Assembly: GCF_000183545.2 (NCBI RefSeq)
Contig: NZ_JH976535.1
Location: 1,551,837 to 1,615,836 of the forward strand
Length of the DNA stretch: 64,000 nt
Reading direction: 5' to 3'
From: Thermaerobacter subterraneus DSM 13965
GTDB taxonomy: Bacteria > Bacillota > Sulfobacillia > Thermaerobacterales > Thermaerobacteraceae
Shown here: positions 19,254-29,344 of the stretch, piece by piece
Layout of the letters: each line of letters starts with the position of its first letter
Position numbering within the stretch: position 1 is the stretch's first letter
Notes under the pieces: model-generated
The model's input: only the letters and a program-made list of their open reading frames with translations
The model's database searches: none
What the model was told of the DNA's origin: nothing
Made by a program: the position numbers and the translations under genes

Positions 19254-22200
19254 GTGGCCGGTTATCCCCATGCGCCCGCGGGCGGTGGCCCGCGGCGGCG
19301 CAAGCCATGGTGGCGCCGCATTCGCTGGATGCGGCTCTTCCTGTTCCTGGTCTTCCTGTTCGGAATCAGCGGCACCGTGCTGGCGGCCGGTTTCATGATG
19401 GGCGCGGTGCGGGCCATGGGGCCCATCACCGCCCTGCGCCCCCAGGTGGCCCAAACGTCCTTCATTTATGACCGCCACGGCGAGCTGCTGACCGAGATCA
19501 CCGGACCCGAGAACCGCATCGTCGTTCCCCTAGAGCAAATCCCCGAACACGTCCGGCAGGCCTTCATCGCCATCGAGGACGAGCGTTTCTACGATCACTT
19601 CGGGGTCGATCCCATCGGCATCGCGCGGGCCCTGATCAACAACCTGCGGGGCGGCTACCTGCAGGGTGCCAGCACCATCACCCAGCAGCTGGCCCGCAGC
19701 GCCTTCCTGACCCAGGACCGGACCTGGCGGCGCAAGGTCCAGGAGGCCATCCTGGCCATCGAGCTGGAACGCCGCTTCACCAAGGACGAGATCCTGGAGA
19801 TGTACCTCAACCAGATCTACTTCGGGAACGGGGCCTACGGCATCCAGGCGGCATCGTACACCTACTTCGGCAAGCCGGTGGAGGAACTCACCATCGCCGA
19901 AGCGGCGGTGCTGGCCGGCATCCCCAAGAACCCGTCGGCCTACCCTCCGCCGCCCATCCCGGAACCGGGGGACGAACCGTCGCCGGAGGACCAGCAGCGG
20001 GCCGAAAACGGCCGCTGGAAGGAGCGCCAGCGCCTGGTCCTGACCAAGATGCGGGAACTGGGCTTCATTACCGAAGAGCAGTACCGCGCGGCGCTGGAGG
20101 AAGACGTCCTGGGCAACCGGCCCAAGACCGCACCGAACAATCCCCAGCGGGACCAGAACGTCTTCGGCCACGTGGTGGATTACGTCATCGAGGAAACCCA
20201 GCGCATCCTGGCCGAACAGCTGGCGGCAACCCGCGGGCTCAGCCCGTCGGAGGCCCAGCAGCGGGCCGAAAGCATGCTCTACCAGGGCGGCCTGCGCATC
20301 TATTCCACGGTCGATCCCGAACTCCAGCGGGCAGCGTACCGCGCCCAGCATGAGCACCTGCGCCGGCTGGGCTACCCCATGCCGACCCCGGAGGACCGGT
20401 TGCGCGGGCCCCAGGCGGCCGCCGTCCTCATCGATGTGGAACAGGCCCAGGTGGTGGCCCTGGTGGGCGGGCGCTTCTACGACGGCCCCCTGGGCGCCCG
20501 CAACTTCAACCGGGCCACCACGGCCCGGCGCAGCCTGGGGTCGGCCACCAAGCCCCTGACCGCCTACGGCCCGGCGCTGGCCGCGGGCTACACGCCCGCC
20601 ACCGCCGTGGACGATGTGATCCAGGTGGTGCCCTCGGGCGGTTCCACCAAACCCATCGGCAACTACGACGACCGGTACTTCGGCTTCACACCCTTCCGCT
20701 TCGGTCTGAAGCGGTCCATCAACACCGTGGCCATCCAGGCCGTCCAGCTGGTGGGCGTTGACCAGGCCTGGGAGTTCGGCCGGCGGCTGGGGCTGAATCT
20801 GGTCGAGAAGGACCGGGATATTTCCCCCCTGGCCCTCGGGGGGTTCACCAACGGGGTCACCCCGCTGGAGGTGGCCGACGCTTACGCCACCCTGGCCCGC
20901 GGGGGCGTGCGGGAACCCGCCTACATCGTGTCGGAGATCCGGGACGCCCAGGGCCGGGTGCTGTACCGCCACCAGAGCCACAAGGAGGCCGTGGTGGACG
21001 AGAAGGTGGCCTACCTCTTGGCCGACATGATGCGCGACGTGATGGAACCCCACCGCTTCCCCGCCGGCATCCCGCTCTACCAGCCGTCGTCGGGCACCGG
21101 CTACAGCGTGCACAACAACTACTTCCGCCGTCCGGCCGCCGGCAAGACGGGCACCCATCAGGACCGGGACGTCTGGTTCGTCGGCTTCACGCCCCAGTAC
21201 GCCGCGGCGGTATGGGTGGGCTATGACGAGTACAACGACAAGGTCCGCAGCCTGCCGCGCGGTGCGTCGGGCGCCGGCGTCCCCGGCCCCATCTGGGGCC
21301 GCATCATGGCCGCGGCCCACGAGGGCAAGCCCGTGCGCTGGTTCGACCCGCCCCGGGGCATCGTGACCGCCACCGTCTGCGCCAACACGGGGCTCTTGCC
21401 CGGGCCCAACTGCCCGGAGGAATTCCAGTACCGGGAGGTCTTCATCGCCGGCACCCAGCCCTCCGAGGCCGAAAACCTGTGGGTGAAGATGCCCGTCTGC
21501 GCGGAGAACCCCGAGTTCCTCTACGCGCCCAACTGCGCGTGTACACCGCAGGAGAAGGCCTTCTTCAACCGGCCCCTGGCGAATCTGCCGGAGAACGCGC
21601 CCGAACCCAAGGACTACGCCCTGATGCCACCCGATCCGGAGAAGGCGTCGTGCGCCGCGTCGCCGGTGTTCCAGCGGGACAGAGGTCCCAACGAGATCTG
21701 GCTCACCCCCCAGGGCGCGGTCCCCGGCGAGATGGCGGTGACCGGGGCCCCGGGCGCCACCGTGACCGTCCGCCTCACGGACGTGGCCGGCCGTGACCAT
21801 CAGGTCAGCGTGCCCTTGCCGGACCGGCAGATCCAGGTGGGCGCCCTGCAAAGCGTGGAGGTCCCGCTGACCCTACCCGCGGAGCCGGGCCAGCAGGAGT
21901 ACCGGATCACCGCCACGTCCACCGCCCCCGACGGCGGGAAGACCACCCTGGTGGTCCGCCTGCTGGTCACCGTCCAGGGGGCGGCGCCCGGCCAGGGTGG
22001 CGGGAACGGTGGCGACGGCGGCAACGGCGGGGGCCGTGGTGACCAAGGCGCCACGGTGACCGTCCGGCTGCTGGGCGACGCAGGCGCCACCGGTCCCGCG
22101 GCGCCCGTGCAGGTGCGGGCCGGGCAGCCGCTCGAGCTGACCATCGAGGACGGCATCGGCCAGGACCACAACAACGTGGTGATCATGGTCGACGGCCAGC

Positions 22201-22475
22201 CCATGCCGCCGGTCAAGGTGCGGGCCAACCGCTCGACCACGCTCACCTTCACCTTCGACCATCCGGCGCAACACCGGATCGACATCTCCCACCTTCCGAA
22301 CCATCCGGCGGAGGACGTCACCATCGTGGTCGAGGTGGTGGCGGCGGAAGGCGGCGGGAGCGAGGGTGGCGAGGATGGCAGCGAGGGCGGGCAGGCCATC
22401 CTGCCCATCGGGCCCGGGGTGTTCCGGGTCGACTGGGATCGCTGGTGGGCGGCCCTGACGGGCCGGGCGGCGTGA
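19254..22475 (+). CDS. Class A penicillin-binding protein (bifunctional transglycosylase/transpeptidase)
   Basis: Polymerises and cross-links peptidoglycan outside the membrane. The 1073 residues comprise a basic N-terminal cytoplasmic stretch, a membrane helix at about 22-48, a GT51 transglycosylase domain ([12 protein letters not shown] with catalytic Glu, [15 protein letters not shown]) and a transpeptidase domain with SATK, SIN and KTGT motifs. After about residue 700 come Cys-containing and beta-sandwich-like segments, a Gly-rich linker and another Ig-like segment, making it much longer than typical PBP1A. It starts with GTG after GGGGGAGGG. It is the only large gene on the plus strand in this half of the window, divergent from tyrS. 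Confidence 0.95.
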   Translation: MAGYPHAPAGGGPRRRKPWWRRIRWMRLFLFLVFLFGISGTVLAAGFMMGAVRAMGPITALRPQVAQTSFIYDRHGELLTEITGPENRIVVPLEQIPEHVRQAFIAIEDERFYDHFGVDPIGIARALINNLRGGYLQGASTITQQLARSAFLTQDRTWRRKVQEAILAIELERRFTKDEILEMYLNQIYFGNGAYGIQAASYTYFGKPVEELTIAEAAVLAGIPKNPSAYPPPPIPEPGDEPSPEDQQRAENGRWKERQRLVLTKMRELGFITEEQYRAALEEDVLGNRPKTAPNNPQRDQNVFGHVVDYVIEETQRILAEQLAATRGLSPSEAQQRAESMLYQGGLRIYSTVDPELQRAAYRAQHEHLRRLGYPMPTPEDRLRGPQAAAVLIDVEQAQVVALVGGRFYDGPLGARNFNRATTARRSLGSATKPLTAYGPALAAGYTPATAVDDVIQVVPSGGSTKPIGNYDDRYFGFTPFRFGLKRSINTVAIQAVQLVGVDQAWEFGRRLGLNLVEKDRDISPLALGGFTNGVTPLEVADAYATLARGGVREPAYIVSEIRDAQGRVLYRHQSHKEAVVDEKVAYLLADMMRDVMEPHRFPAGIPLYQPSSGTGYSVHNNYFRRPAAGKTGTHQDRDVWFVGFTPQYAAAVWVGYDEYNDKVRSLPRGASGAGVPGPIWGRIMAAAHEGKPVRWFDPPRGIVTATVCANTGLLPGPNCPEEFQYREVFIAGTQPSEAENLWVKMPVCAENPEFLYAPNCACTPQEKAFFNRPLANLPENAPEPKDYALMPPDPEKASCAASPVFQRDRGPNEIWLTPQGAVPGEMAVTGAPGATVTVRLTDVAGRDHQVSVPLPDRQIQVGALQSVEVPLTLPAEPGQQEYRITATSTAPDGGKTTLVVRLLVTVQGAAPGQGGGNGGDGGNGGGRGDQGATVTVRLLGDAGATGPAAPVQVRAGQPLELTIEDGIGQDHNNVVIMVDGQPMPPVKVRANRSTTLTFTFDHPAQHRIDISHLPNHPAEDVTIVVEVVAAEGGGSEGGEDGSEGGQAILPIGPGVFRVDWDRWWAALTGRAA

Positions 22476-22511
22476 GGGCGCACGCCGGGAACGGGCGGCA
22501 GGATCCAGGTG

Positions 22512-22545
22512 AGCAGGGGGCCCGGCTGCAGCCGGGCCCCCTGCT
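22512..22545. terminator. 34-bp perfect palindrome between convergent pbp1 and mutS2
   Basis: Arms of 15 bp around TGCA form a perfect inverted repeat starting AGCAGGGGGCCCGGC. It sits 37 bases after the PBP stop and 125 bases after the mutS2 stop on the other strand. No U-run follows on either strand, so it may terminate weakly or block readthrough in both directions. Confidence 0.7.
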
Positions 22546-22669
22546 GTGTGGGCTCGCACCGACCGTCAGGATGAACTCCGCCGGGCGCCGGGCGCCGCCG
22601 CCGGCGGCCGAGCCACCGGTCGTTGCCCTCGCCGCTCAAGGTACCGGGCCCGCTCCGTCGCGAGACGGT

Positions 22670-25315
22670 CTACAGGCTGTCCTTCAGCACCGCCACCGTA
22701 GCCCCCGCACCGCCCTCATTGGGTGCTCCCAGCCGGTAGGAGGCCACGGCCGGGTGCTTGCGCAGGTAGTCGTGAACGGCCCGGCGCAGCGCCCCCGTCC
22801 CCTTGCCGTGGATGATGCGCACCTGGGGGACCCCGGCCAGGATGGCGTCGTCCAGGTACTTGTCAAGGCGAGCCAGGGCCTCGTCCACCGTCAGCTGGCG
22901 CAGGTGGATCTCCGGCTCGAAGTCCCGCGCCTTGGCTTGCAACAGCCGCGCCCTCTCCAGGGCCCCCGTCGGGGCCGTGCCCTCCGGCGTGACGGAACCG
23001 GGCTCGCCCGCCCGGCGCCCCCGGCCCGAGCGCCTGCCGGTGGCCGCCGCTCCGCCGGTACCAGCGCCCGGTCCTGCCGCCGGGCCACCCGGCCCGGTGC
23101 CCGCCGGTTCGTCCAGGAGGCGCAGGTCTGACCGCGGCACCCGCAGGCGCAGGATGCCGGCCTGGACGGTGACCGGCTCGCCGGGGTCGGCGGGCACCTC
23201 CAGCACCTCGCCCTCCTGGCGCAGGCTGAGCACCTCCACCCGAGCGCCCGGCCGCAAGGCGGCCGCCAGCGCCGCCGCGGCCCCTTCCCGCGCCCGGCGC
23301 CGGGCTTCCTCGGCCTGCTGCCGGACCGCCGCCGCCCGACCCTCCAGATCGCCCAGACCCTGGCGGGTCTCCTCCAGGACCGCCCGGGCCGCAGCCAGGG
23401 CCTCGGCGGCCCGGGCTTCCACGGCCGCGACGGCGGCCGCCGGCCCCTCTCCCGCGTCCAAGGCATCCCCTTCCACCAGGGCCTGGCGGGCACGGGCCAG
23501 TTCCTCCAGCGCCCCTTCCAGACGCCCCATGGCCGCCCGCAGGCGGGCCACGAGGCCCTCCGTCTGCCGCCGGGCCTCCTGCAGGGCTGTGGCCATCTCC
23601 CGCTCCAGGGCTTCCAGCCGCGCCCGGTGCTCCTGGCGCTGCTCCTCCATCTCCCGGAGGCGCTGGTGACGCAGGGCCTCGGCCTCCCGGCGACGGGTCT
23701 CCGCCTCGGCGCGGAGGGCGGCGATCTCCCGCCGGTCCGCCTCCATGGCGGCGATGAGTTCCTCCACCCGGTGGGCACCGGCTCCCATCACCTGCCGCGC
23801 CCGCTGGACGATGGGCTCGGGCAGGCCCAGCCGCTGGGCGATGGTCAGGGCCATGCTCTTGCCGGGCAGGCCGATCCACAACCGGTAGGTGGGGCGCAGG
23901 GTTTCCGGGTCGAACTCCACGCTGGCGTTCTCCACTCCGGGCTGCTGGTAGGCGTACGCCTTGAGGGCGCTGTAGTGGGTGGTGGCCACCACCAGGCAGC
24001 CGCGGGAGCGGAAGTGCTCGATCAGGGCCACCGCCAGGGCGGCCCCCTCGTCGGGGTCCGTGCCGGCGCCGATCTCGTCCAGCAGCACCAGGGCGCCCGG
24101 CCGGGCGGCCCGGGCAAACCCGACGATGGCGCTCATGTGGGACGAGAAGGTGCTCAGGCTCTGCTCGATGCTCTGCTCGTCCCCCACGTCGCAGAAGATC
24201 TGCGGGAACACGCCCAGGGCGCTGCCGGGCGCCGCCGGGATGTGGAGGCCCGCCTGGTGCATCAGCGCCAGGAGGCCCACGGTCTTCAGGGTCACCGTCT
24301 TGCCGCCCGTGTTGGGTCCCGTGATCACCAGGGTGTCGAACCCGGCCCCTTCCCCGAGCCACACGTCGATGGCCACCGCACCCGGTCCCAGCAGGGGGTG
24401 GCGGGCTCGCTTCAGGTCGACCCGGGGCCGGTCCAGGGTCTCGGGCCGCTCCGCCCGCATGGCCAGGGCCAGCCGGCCCCGGGCCACGATGGCGTCCAGT
24501 TCCGCCAGCTCCTCCAGGGTGGCCGCCAGCTCGTCGCCCGCCGCAGCCACCAGGCGGGTGAGTTCGGCCAGGATCCGCTCCACTTCTTCCTGTTCTTCCG
24601 CCTCGGCCTCCCGCAGGCGGTTGCCCAGTTCCACCACCGCCATGGGTTCGATGAACAGGGTGGCGCCGCTGGCCGACTGGTCGTGGACCACCCCGGGCAC
24701 CTGGGCCCGGGCCTCGGCCTTGACAGGAAGGACGAACCGGCCCCGCCGCTGGGTGACCAGGGGCTCCTGGAGGGCCGCCGCCCACTGGGGCGAGCGGATC
24801 ATCTCCTCCAGCCGGCGGCGGATGGCCTCTTCCAGGTCGGCCAGGCGCCGCCGCAGGCTCGCCAGCCGCGGGCTGGCCTCGTCCCGCACCCGGCCGTCCT
24901 CGCCGATGGCGGCCGCCACCGCTTCCTCCAGGGCCGGCTGTGGGGTCAGCCGCGCCGCCCGGGCCGCCAGCCGCGGGCAGGTGGCTTCCCGCTGGGCGAG
25001 GAAGCTCTTCAGGCGCCGGGCGCCCCGGGCCGTACCCGCCACCGCCAGGAGTTCGTCCGGCGCCAGCATGCCCCCCTTGGCCGCCCTCTGCAGGGAACGG
25101 CGGATGTCGGCCAGGCCGCCCAGGGGGATCTCCCCTTCCCGCTCCAGCAGGCGGGCCGCCTCCTCCGTCTCCGCCTGGCGCTCCCGGACGGCCTCAGGGT
25201 CCGTCAAGGGTTCCAGGGCGCAGCAACGCTCCGCCCCCAAAGAAAAACTGGCCTGCGCGGCCAGAAGCTCCAGGATCTTGGCATACTCCAGCCGGTCCAG
25301 ACTGCGTGGATCCAT
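22670..25315 (-). CDS. mutS2: Endonuclease MutS2
   Basis: The 881-residue protein has no MutS mismatch-recognition domain. It has the MutS core and ATPase (Walker A GPNTGGKTVTLKT, Walker B LVLLDEIGAGTDP, signature STFSSHM), a long coiled coil, an Ala/Gly-rich linker and a C-terminal Smr nuclease domain (VDEALARLDKYLDDA, IIHGKGTGALR, GGAGATVAVL). MutS2 acts in anti-recombination and in splitting stalled, collided ribosomes. The ATG at 25315 has GGGAGG at 7 bases. It is about 100 residues longer than Bacillus MutS2, mostly through the linker, which contains one GGTTCGTCC copy. Confidence 0.95.
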   Translation of the reverse strand: MDPRSLDRLEYAKILELLAAQASFSLGAERCCALEPLTDPEAVRERQAETEEAARLLEREGEIPLGGLADIRRSLQRAAKGGMLAPDELLAVAGTARGARRLKSFLAQREATCPRLAARAARLTPQPALEEAVAAAIGEDGRVRDEASPRLASLRRRLADLEEAIRRRLEEMIRSPQWAAALQEPLVTQRRGRFVLPVKAEARAQVPGVVHDQSASGATLFIEPMAVVELGNRLREAEAEEQEEVERILAELTRLVAAAGDELAATLEELAELDAIVARGRLALAMRAERPETLDRPRVDLKRARHPLLGPGAVAIDVWLGEGAGFDTLVITGPNTGGKTVTLKTVGLLALMHQAGLHIPAAPGSALGVFPQIFCDVGDEQSIEQSLSTFSSHMSAIVGFARAARPGALVLLDEIGAGTDPDEGAALAVALIEHFRSRGCLVVATTHYSALKAYAYQQPGVENASVEFDPETLRPTYRLWIGLPGKSMALTIAQRLGLPEPIVQRARQVMGAGAHRVEELIAAMEADRREIAALRAEAETRRREAEALRHQRLREMEEQRQEHRARLEALEREMATALQEARRQTEGLVARLRAAMGRLEGALEELARARQALVEGDALDAGEGPAAAVAAVEARAAEALAAARAVLEETRQGLGDLEGRAAAVRQQAEEARRRAREGAAAALAAALRPGARVEVLSLRQEGEVLEVPADPGEPVTVQAGILRLRVPRSDLRLLDEPAGTGPGGPAAGPGAGTGGAAATGRRSGRGRRAGEPGSVTPEGTAPTGALERARLLQAKARDFEPEIHLRQLTVDEALARLDKYLDDAILAGVPQVRIIHGKGTGALRRAVHDYLRKHPAVASYRLGAPNEGGAGATVAVLKDSL

Positions 25316-25738
25316 GGTGGCCTCCCTGGGTCCCGTGCCGCCGGGCGATGCCCGGCCCCCGCCGCTGCCCGGCGGCGGCCGGCCTGCGGCGGATCCATGG
25401 CCCCGCGACCCTTCTCCTCTCCGACCATAGTCCAGGGGCCCGGCGGATGGCAACGGTGATGCAAGCCGGAGCGGGCTGCGGGCGGGGTGAGCCGGTGACT
25501 TGTGCCGGAGGGTCTGCATCGGAGGGCCGGCGCCGGGCACGACGTCGAGTGGCTTCGACCGGCGGACCGCCAGCCGGCCGAAGCAGCCGGTGGCTGCGAT
25601 GGGTGGCTCGCCGGCCGGTGGCTCCGGCCGGTGGCGCAGCCCGGGGGCCGGTGCCGGGTTGCCCGTGGCGCCAGCCGGCAGGCCGCCGCCGGGTCGCTTC
25701 GGGTTGTCCCTCCGGCTCGATTGCTCCCACCGGTGAAC
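25316..25738. other. 423-base spacer with degenerate GCCGGTGGC-type repeats
   Basis: No convincing gene. From about 25550 to 25720 the words CCGGTGGC, GCCGGCCGG and relatives recur irregularly on the plus strand. The composition suggests slippage-derived low complexity. Confidence 0.5.
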
Positions 25739-26377
25739 CTATCCCTGGGCCGGTCCCTTGAACAGATGCTGCCGGTGGGCCCGCATCCAGGCGGCCACGG
25801 CATGGTCCATGGGGTCGGGGGACTCTTCCAGCCGCTCCACAATACGCTTGTAGTCGATGTCCTTCCGGTTCTGGCTCATCTTCGCTTTGGCTTCCAGGCG
25901 CGTCACGTCCACCCGAAACCCCACGATACCCTTCATCTGACGAGCCAGCAATTCGGGGGGCAGAGTGTCCCACAGGCGCCCGTTCTCCCGGTGCCCCTCG
26001 TATTGGAGCAGCAGGTCCTTGAGGTCCGCTTCGAGCTCTTCCTCCGACAGGCTACGCAGGGTCCCATAGGCGTGAACCGCCAGATAATTCCATGTGGGGA
26101 CCTCGTCCACCGTATACCAGCTGGAGGAGATGTAGGCGTGGGGACCGTGAAAGATCAGCAAGGCCGTGGTTCCGCCGGCAAAGGTCTCCTTCTGCTCGTT
26201 GGCGGCAGCGATGTGCCCCGTAACCCAGATTAGCCCACCCTGCCCATGCACCTGAACGGGAATATGGGTCGCCACCGGTGTGCCACCGGCCGCGGTCACC
26301 AGGATGGCAAAGGGATGGGCCCGCATGAAGGCGACGGCTTCCGCCGGGTCCATTTGAAAATGGCGGGGAACGTACAC
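25739..26377 (-). CDS. paiB: PaiB-type FMN-binding negative regulator
   Basis: The 212-residue protein starts at GTG with AGGAGG 9 bases upstream: VYVPRHFQMDP, then FAILVTAAGGTPVATHIPV. It has the flavin-binding split-barrel pattern, with PHAYISSSWY and PTWNYLAVHAYG typical of PaiB, and a QMKGIVGFRVDVTRLEAKAKMSQNR end. Bacillus PaiB represses protease and sporulation genes; the biochemical basis is unclear and some members may be FMN enzymes. The frame is open upstream of the chosen start but non-homologous. Confidence 0.92.
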   Translation of the reverse strand: MYVPRHFQMDPAEAVAFMRAHPFAILVTAAGGTPVATHIPVQVHGQGGLIWVTGHIAAANEQKETFAGGTTALLIFHGPHAYISSSWYTVDEVPTWNYLAVHAYGTLRSLSEEELEADLKDLLLQYEGHRENGRLWDTLPPELLARQMKGIVGFRVDVTRLEAKAKMSQNRKDIDYKRIVERLEESPDPMDHAVAAWMRAHRQHLFKGPAQG

Positions 26378-26513
26378 CGAGCCGTACCTCCTATTGGAGC
26401 CGGCGGCCGGGTTACCCGCACGGGCCGGCTGGCCGGCTCCCGGCGGCCGGAGCCGCACGGCGCCCCGAACTGTCGTCTTGGGGGCCGTTTGGGCCGAATC
26501 ACCCTGCCGCCCT

Positions 26514-28547
26514 TCAGGCGCCAGCAGTCCCTGGCGGCCCGGGCCGCCGGCCCTTGGGCGCCTCCAGCCACGCCAGCAGGGCGTCCCGGTCCAGCGTGTT
26601 GAGGACCTGGCCGGGTTCGACCCAGGCGCGGCGGGCCACCTTGACGCCCAGGACCACCTGCTCGAGCTGTTCCGGCGCGTGGGCATCGGTGTCGATGACC
26701 AGCCAGACCCCCGCTTCCGCAGCGCGACGGGCCCAGACGGCAGGCAAGTCCAGGCGCTCGGGCGAGGCGTTGATCTCCAGGGCGGTGCCGTAACGCGCGG
26801 CGGCGGCGATCACCGCCTCCAGGTCGGCGTCGTAGGGGTCCCGGAAACCCAGCCGGCGTCCCGTGGGGTGGCCGATGATGTCCACGTGGGGGTGTTCGGC
26901 CGCCGCCAGCAGGCGCTCGGTCATGGCCTGCCGGTCCAGCTGCAGGTGGGTGTGGACCGACGCCACCACCACGTCGAGGCGGGCCAGGATCTCGTCCGGG
27001 TAGTCCAGGCGCCCGTCCTTGAGGATGTCCACCTCCGCCCCCTTCAGGATTTGGAAATCGACCCCCTCCGCCTTCAGCTCGCCGTTCAGGCGGTCGATCT
27101 CGGCCCACTGGGCCTCCAGTTCCGCGATCTCCAGCCCGTGGGCCACCTTGAGGGAGCGGCTGTGGTCGCAGATGGCCAGATACCGGTAACCCCGTGCCCG
27201 GGCCGCCGCGGCCATCTCGGCGATGGACGCGGCGCCGTCGCTCCAGCGGCTGTGGACATGCAAATCGCCCCGCAGTTGGGCCACGGCCACCACCCGGGGC
27301 AGCCGGCCCGCGGCGGCGGCCTCCACCTCACCCTGCCCTTCCCGCAGTTCGGGAGGAACGGGCTCCAGACCCAGGCACCGGTAGAGGGACGCTTCCTCGC
27401 CGCTTGCTCCTTCACGGCCACGCCCCGGGGACCGCAACCCCGCCGGCTCCAGTTCCCATCCCCGCTGCCGGGCCCGCTGCTGCAACTGGCGCCAGTGGGC
27501 CTGGCTGCCCGTGGTGTAGAGGAGGGCTGCGGCCCGCGCAGCCAGGGGCGCCACCGTGACCCGCACCGGCCAGCCCTCGCCGGTGGTCCCGGCCAGAACC
27601 CGCAGGCTGCCGTCCCTATCGGGCCCCACCGGAGCGCCCTTGCCGCCGGCCCCCGCCGGGGCATCCCGGTTACCGGCCCTTGCCCCCGCCGGGGCATCAA
27701 GGCCGCCGGAGGCGGCTGCCGTTCCGTCCTGCGGTCCGAGCCAGGCGGCCACCGCAGCGGCCACCACCGCCGGTTCCTCCGCCAGGACCAGCACCTCCGC
27801 CGCCTCCACCTGCTCCACGCCGCGCCGGGCGGCGCCTACCGGCAGCGCCTCCACCACACCGGGTTGCCGGCCCAGTTCTTCCGCCACGGCGGACGCCACC
27901 GCCAGGGCTTCCCCCAGGTTGAGCCACCGGCCCTCCCGGTCCAGCCGGTCCAGGGCCTCCCGCAGCTTGCGGGTCCGAGCCTCCCCCATGCCCGGCAGGG
28001 CGGCCACCCGCCCATCCTCCAGGGCGTCCCTCAGGGCGGCGGGGGAGTCGATGCCCAGCTCGTGGAAGAGCCGTGCCGCCGTCCGCGGGCCCAGGCCGGG
28101 AACGGCCAGCAGGGCCTGCACTCCCGCCGGCACCCGGGCACGGAGCTCGTCCAGCAGGCGGGTGGAACCGGTGGCGTAGAAGTCGCGGATCTTGGCGGCG
28201 ATGGCGGGGCCGATCCCCGGCAGGGAAAGCAGGCGGTCGCCTTCCAGGTACTGGCGCAGGTCGTCCCGCAGGGCGGACACGGTGCGGGCGGCCCGGCGGT
28301 AGGCGCCGGCCTTGCGGGCGTCGGTGCCGTCGATCTCCACCAGGTCGGCGATCTCTTCCAGGAGGGCGGCGACCCGCTTGTTGGTCATGGCGGGTACCGA
28401 AGCGGCCCCGCCGGGCGGGTCGCCACCGGTCCCGCCCGCGGATTCCGGGCGGGCAGAACGGGCGCCGTCCACCGGTCCGGCGGAATCCCCGGGCCCGCCG
28501 GCGGCGCCAGGGCGCGGGCTGCGGCTGGTGCCTTCTTGCGGGCTCAC
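26514..28547 (-). CDS. polX: PolX-family protein: PHP exonuclease with degenerate polymerase domain
   Basis: The helix-hairpin-helix N-terminus (LSLPGIGPAIAAKI, VPGLGPRTAARL, LPGMGEARTRKL) and C-terminal PHP domain (GDLHVHSRWSDG, ICDHSRSL, VVASVHTHLQL, DIIGHPTGRRLG, INASPERLDLP, DTDAHAPE) match bacterial PolX, a base-excision-repair polymerase/exonuclease. The palm site differs. Where Bacillus has GSLRRMRETVKDLDF, this protein reads GAARRGVEQVEAAEV, and the third carboxylate (VDFR) reads VRVT. Polymerase activity is therefore probably lost while the metal ligands of the nuclease remain. The GTG at 28547 overlaps the zapA stop as GTGA. An ATG 53 codons in (28388) lies at the normal family start. 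Confidence 0.85.
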   Translation of the reverse strand: MSPQEGTSRSPRPGAAGGPGDSAGPVDGARSARPESAGGTGGDPPGGAASVPAMTNKRVAALLEEIADLVEIDGTDARKAGAYRRAARTVSALRDDLRQYLEGDRLLSLPGIGPAIAAKIRDFYATGSTRLLDELRARVPAGVQALLAVPGLGPRTAARLFHELGIDSPAALRDALEDGRVAALPGMGEARTRKLREALDRLDREGRWLNLGEALAVASAVAEELGRQPGVVEALPVGAARRGVEQVEAAEVLVLAEEPAVVAAAVAAWLGPQDGTAAASGGLDAPAGARAGNRDAPAGAGGKGAPVGPDRDGSLRVLAGTTGEGWPVRVTVAPLAARAAALLYTTGSQAHWRQLQQRARQRGWELEPAGLRSPGRGREGASGEEASLYRCLGLEPVPPELREGQGEVEAAAAGRLPRVVAVAQLRGDLHVHSRWSDGAASIAEMAAAARARGYRYLAICDHSRSLKVAHGLEIAELEAQWAEIDRLNGELKAEGVDFQILKGAEVDILKDGRLDYPDEILARLDVVVASVHTHLQLDRQAMTERLLAAAEHPHVDIIGHPTGRRLGFRDPYDADLEAVIAAAARYGTALEINASPERLDLPAVWARRAAEAGVWLVIDTDAHAPEQLEQVVLGVKVARRAWVEPGQVLNTLDRDALLAWLEAPKGRRPGPPGTAGA

Positions 28548-29074
28548 CGGTCATCCCCGGCCGGGGACGCCCCGCCGGACCAGGAGCCATCAGGCCGCCC
28601 CGTGGCCGGTCCGCCGGGCCCTGCCGCAGATCCTCCCGCCGGAAGCCCCTGCCCGGCCGCGGCAGTGCTTCCCGGCGCGCCGCCGCTGCCCGGTCCCGCC
28701 GGTACCCCGCCGCTCCCGCCCGTGGCACCGGGTGCGGCCGTGCGCGCGCCCTGCCCGGACGAACGGCCGTTGAGTTCCCGCTTGCGCCGGTCCCATTCCC
28801 GCTCCAGCATGCCGAGCACGCGCTGGTACTGCTCTTCCAGCTTGGTGAGCTCATCGGCCAGGTTGATGGCGGCCAGGACGGCGATCCGGGTGATGCCCAG
28901 GCGCGGGTGGCGCTTGGCGATCTCGTTCATGCGCCGGTCGACCATGTCGGCCAGGCGTTCCATGTACGCCGGGCGCGCCTCACCCCGGAGGACGTACTCC
29001 TCCCCGAAGATCCGCACCGTGACCCGGTGGGTTGTCCCCTCGTCCTGACCCCCGGCCGGAGGCACATCACGCAT
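28544..29074 (-). CDS. zapA: Cell division protein ZapA
   Basis: FtsZ-ring stabiliser. Residues 15-100 hold the ZapA pattern: RVTVRIFGEEYVLRGEA, YMERLADMVDRRMNEIAKRHPRLG, and a coiled-coil helix VLAAINLADELTKLEEQYQRVLGMLE. The last 80 residues are a Gly/Ala/Pro-rich tail not usual in ZapA (176 versus about 90 residues). The ATG at 29074 has GGGAGGGG at 7 bases. It is translationally coupled to polX. The order pheT, zapA, polX, mutS2 resembles the pheT-zapA-polX-mutS2 order of Bacillus. Confidence 0.9.
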   Translation of the reverse strand: MRDVPPAGGQDEGTTHRVTVRIFGEEYVLRGEARPAYMERLADMVDRRMNEIAKRHPRLGITRIAVLAAINLADELTKLEEQYQRVLGMLEREWDRRKRELNGRSSGQGARTAAPGATGGSGGVPAGPGSGGAPGSTAAAGQGLPAGGSAAGPGGPATGRPDGSWSGGASPAGDDR

Positions 29075-29344
29075 GTCCGGGCCCCTCCCGCGATAGTGCT
29101 TTCGGATAGCACCCGCCGTTTCCTGCCGCTTTCGGAAACGGAGCCCCGGGAGAGCCCTTCTCCCGTCACCCCCGCGAGTGCGGGCCCTCCCGCCCCCGGC
29201 CGCCACCTCCGGCGGTCGCCCCAGCCGGCGTGCGGACCGCCGCGCCCGCCGGCTGGGGAACCCAGGGCCGGTCCGGGACGCGGCACCCCGGCGCCCCCTG
29301 GCGGGAAGGCCCAGCCCGCCGGGCGAGCGCCCCGGCAAGCCGCC

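Noticed and set aside
19530..21851. 773-codon open frame on the minus strand
   Set aside because: It lies antisense to the penicillin-binding protein gene, has no family pattern, and is open only because of high GC content.
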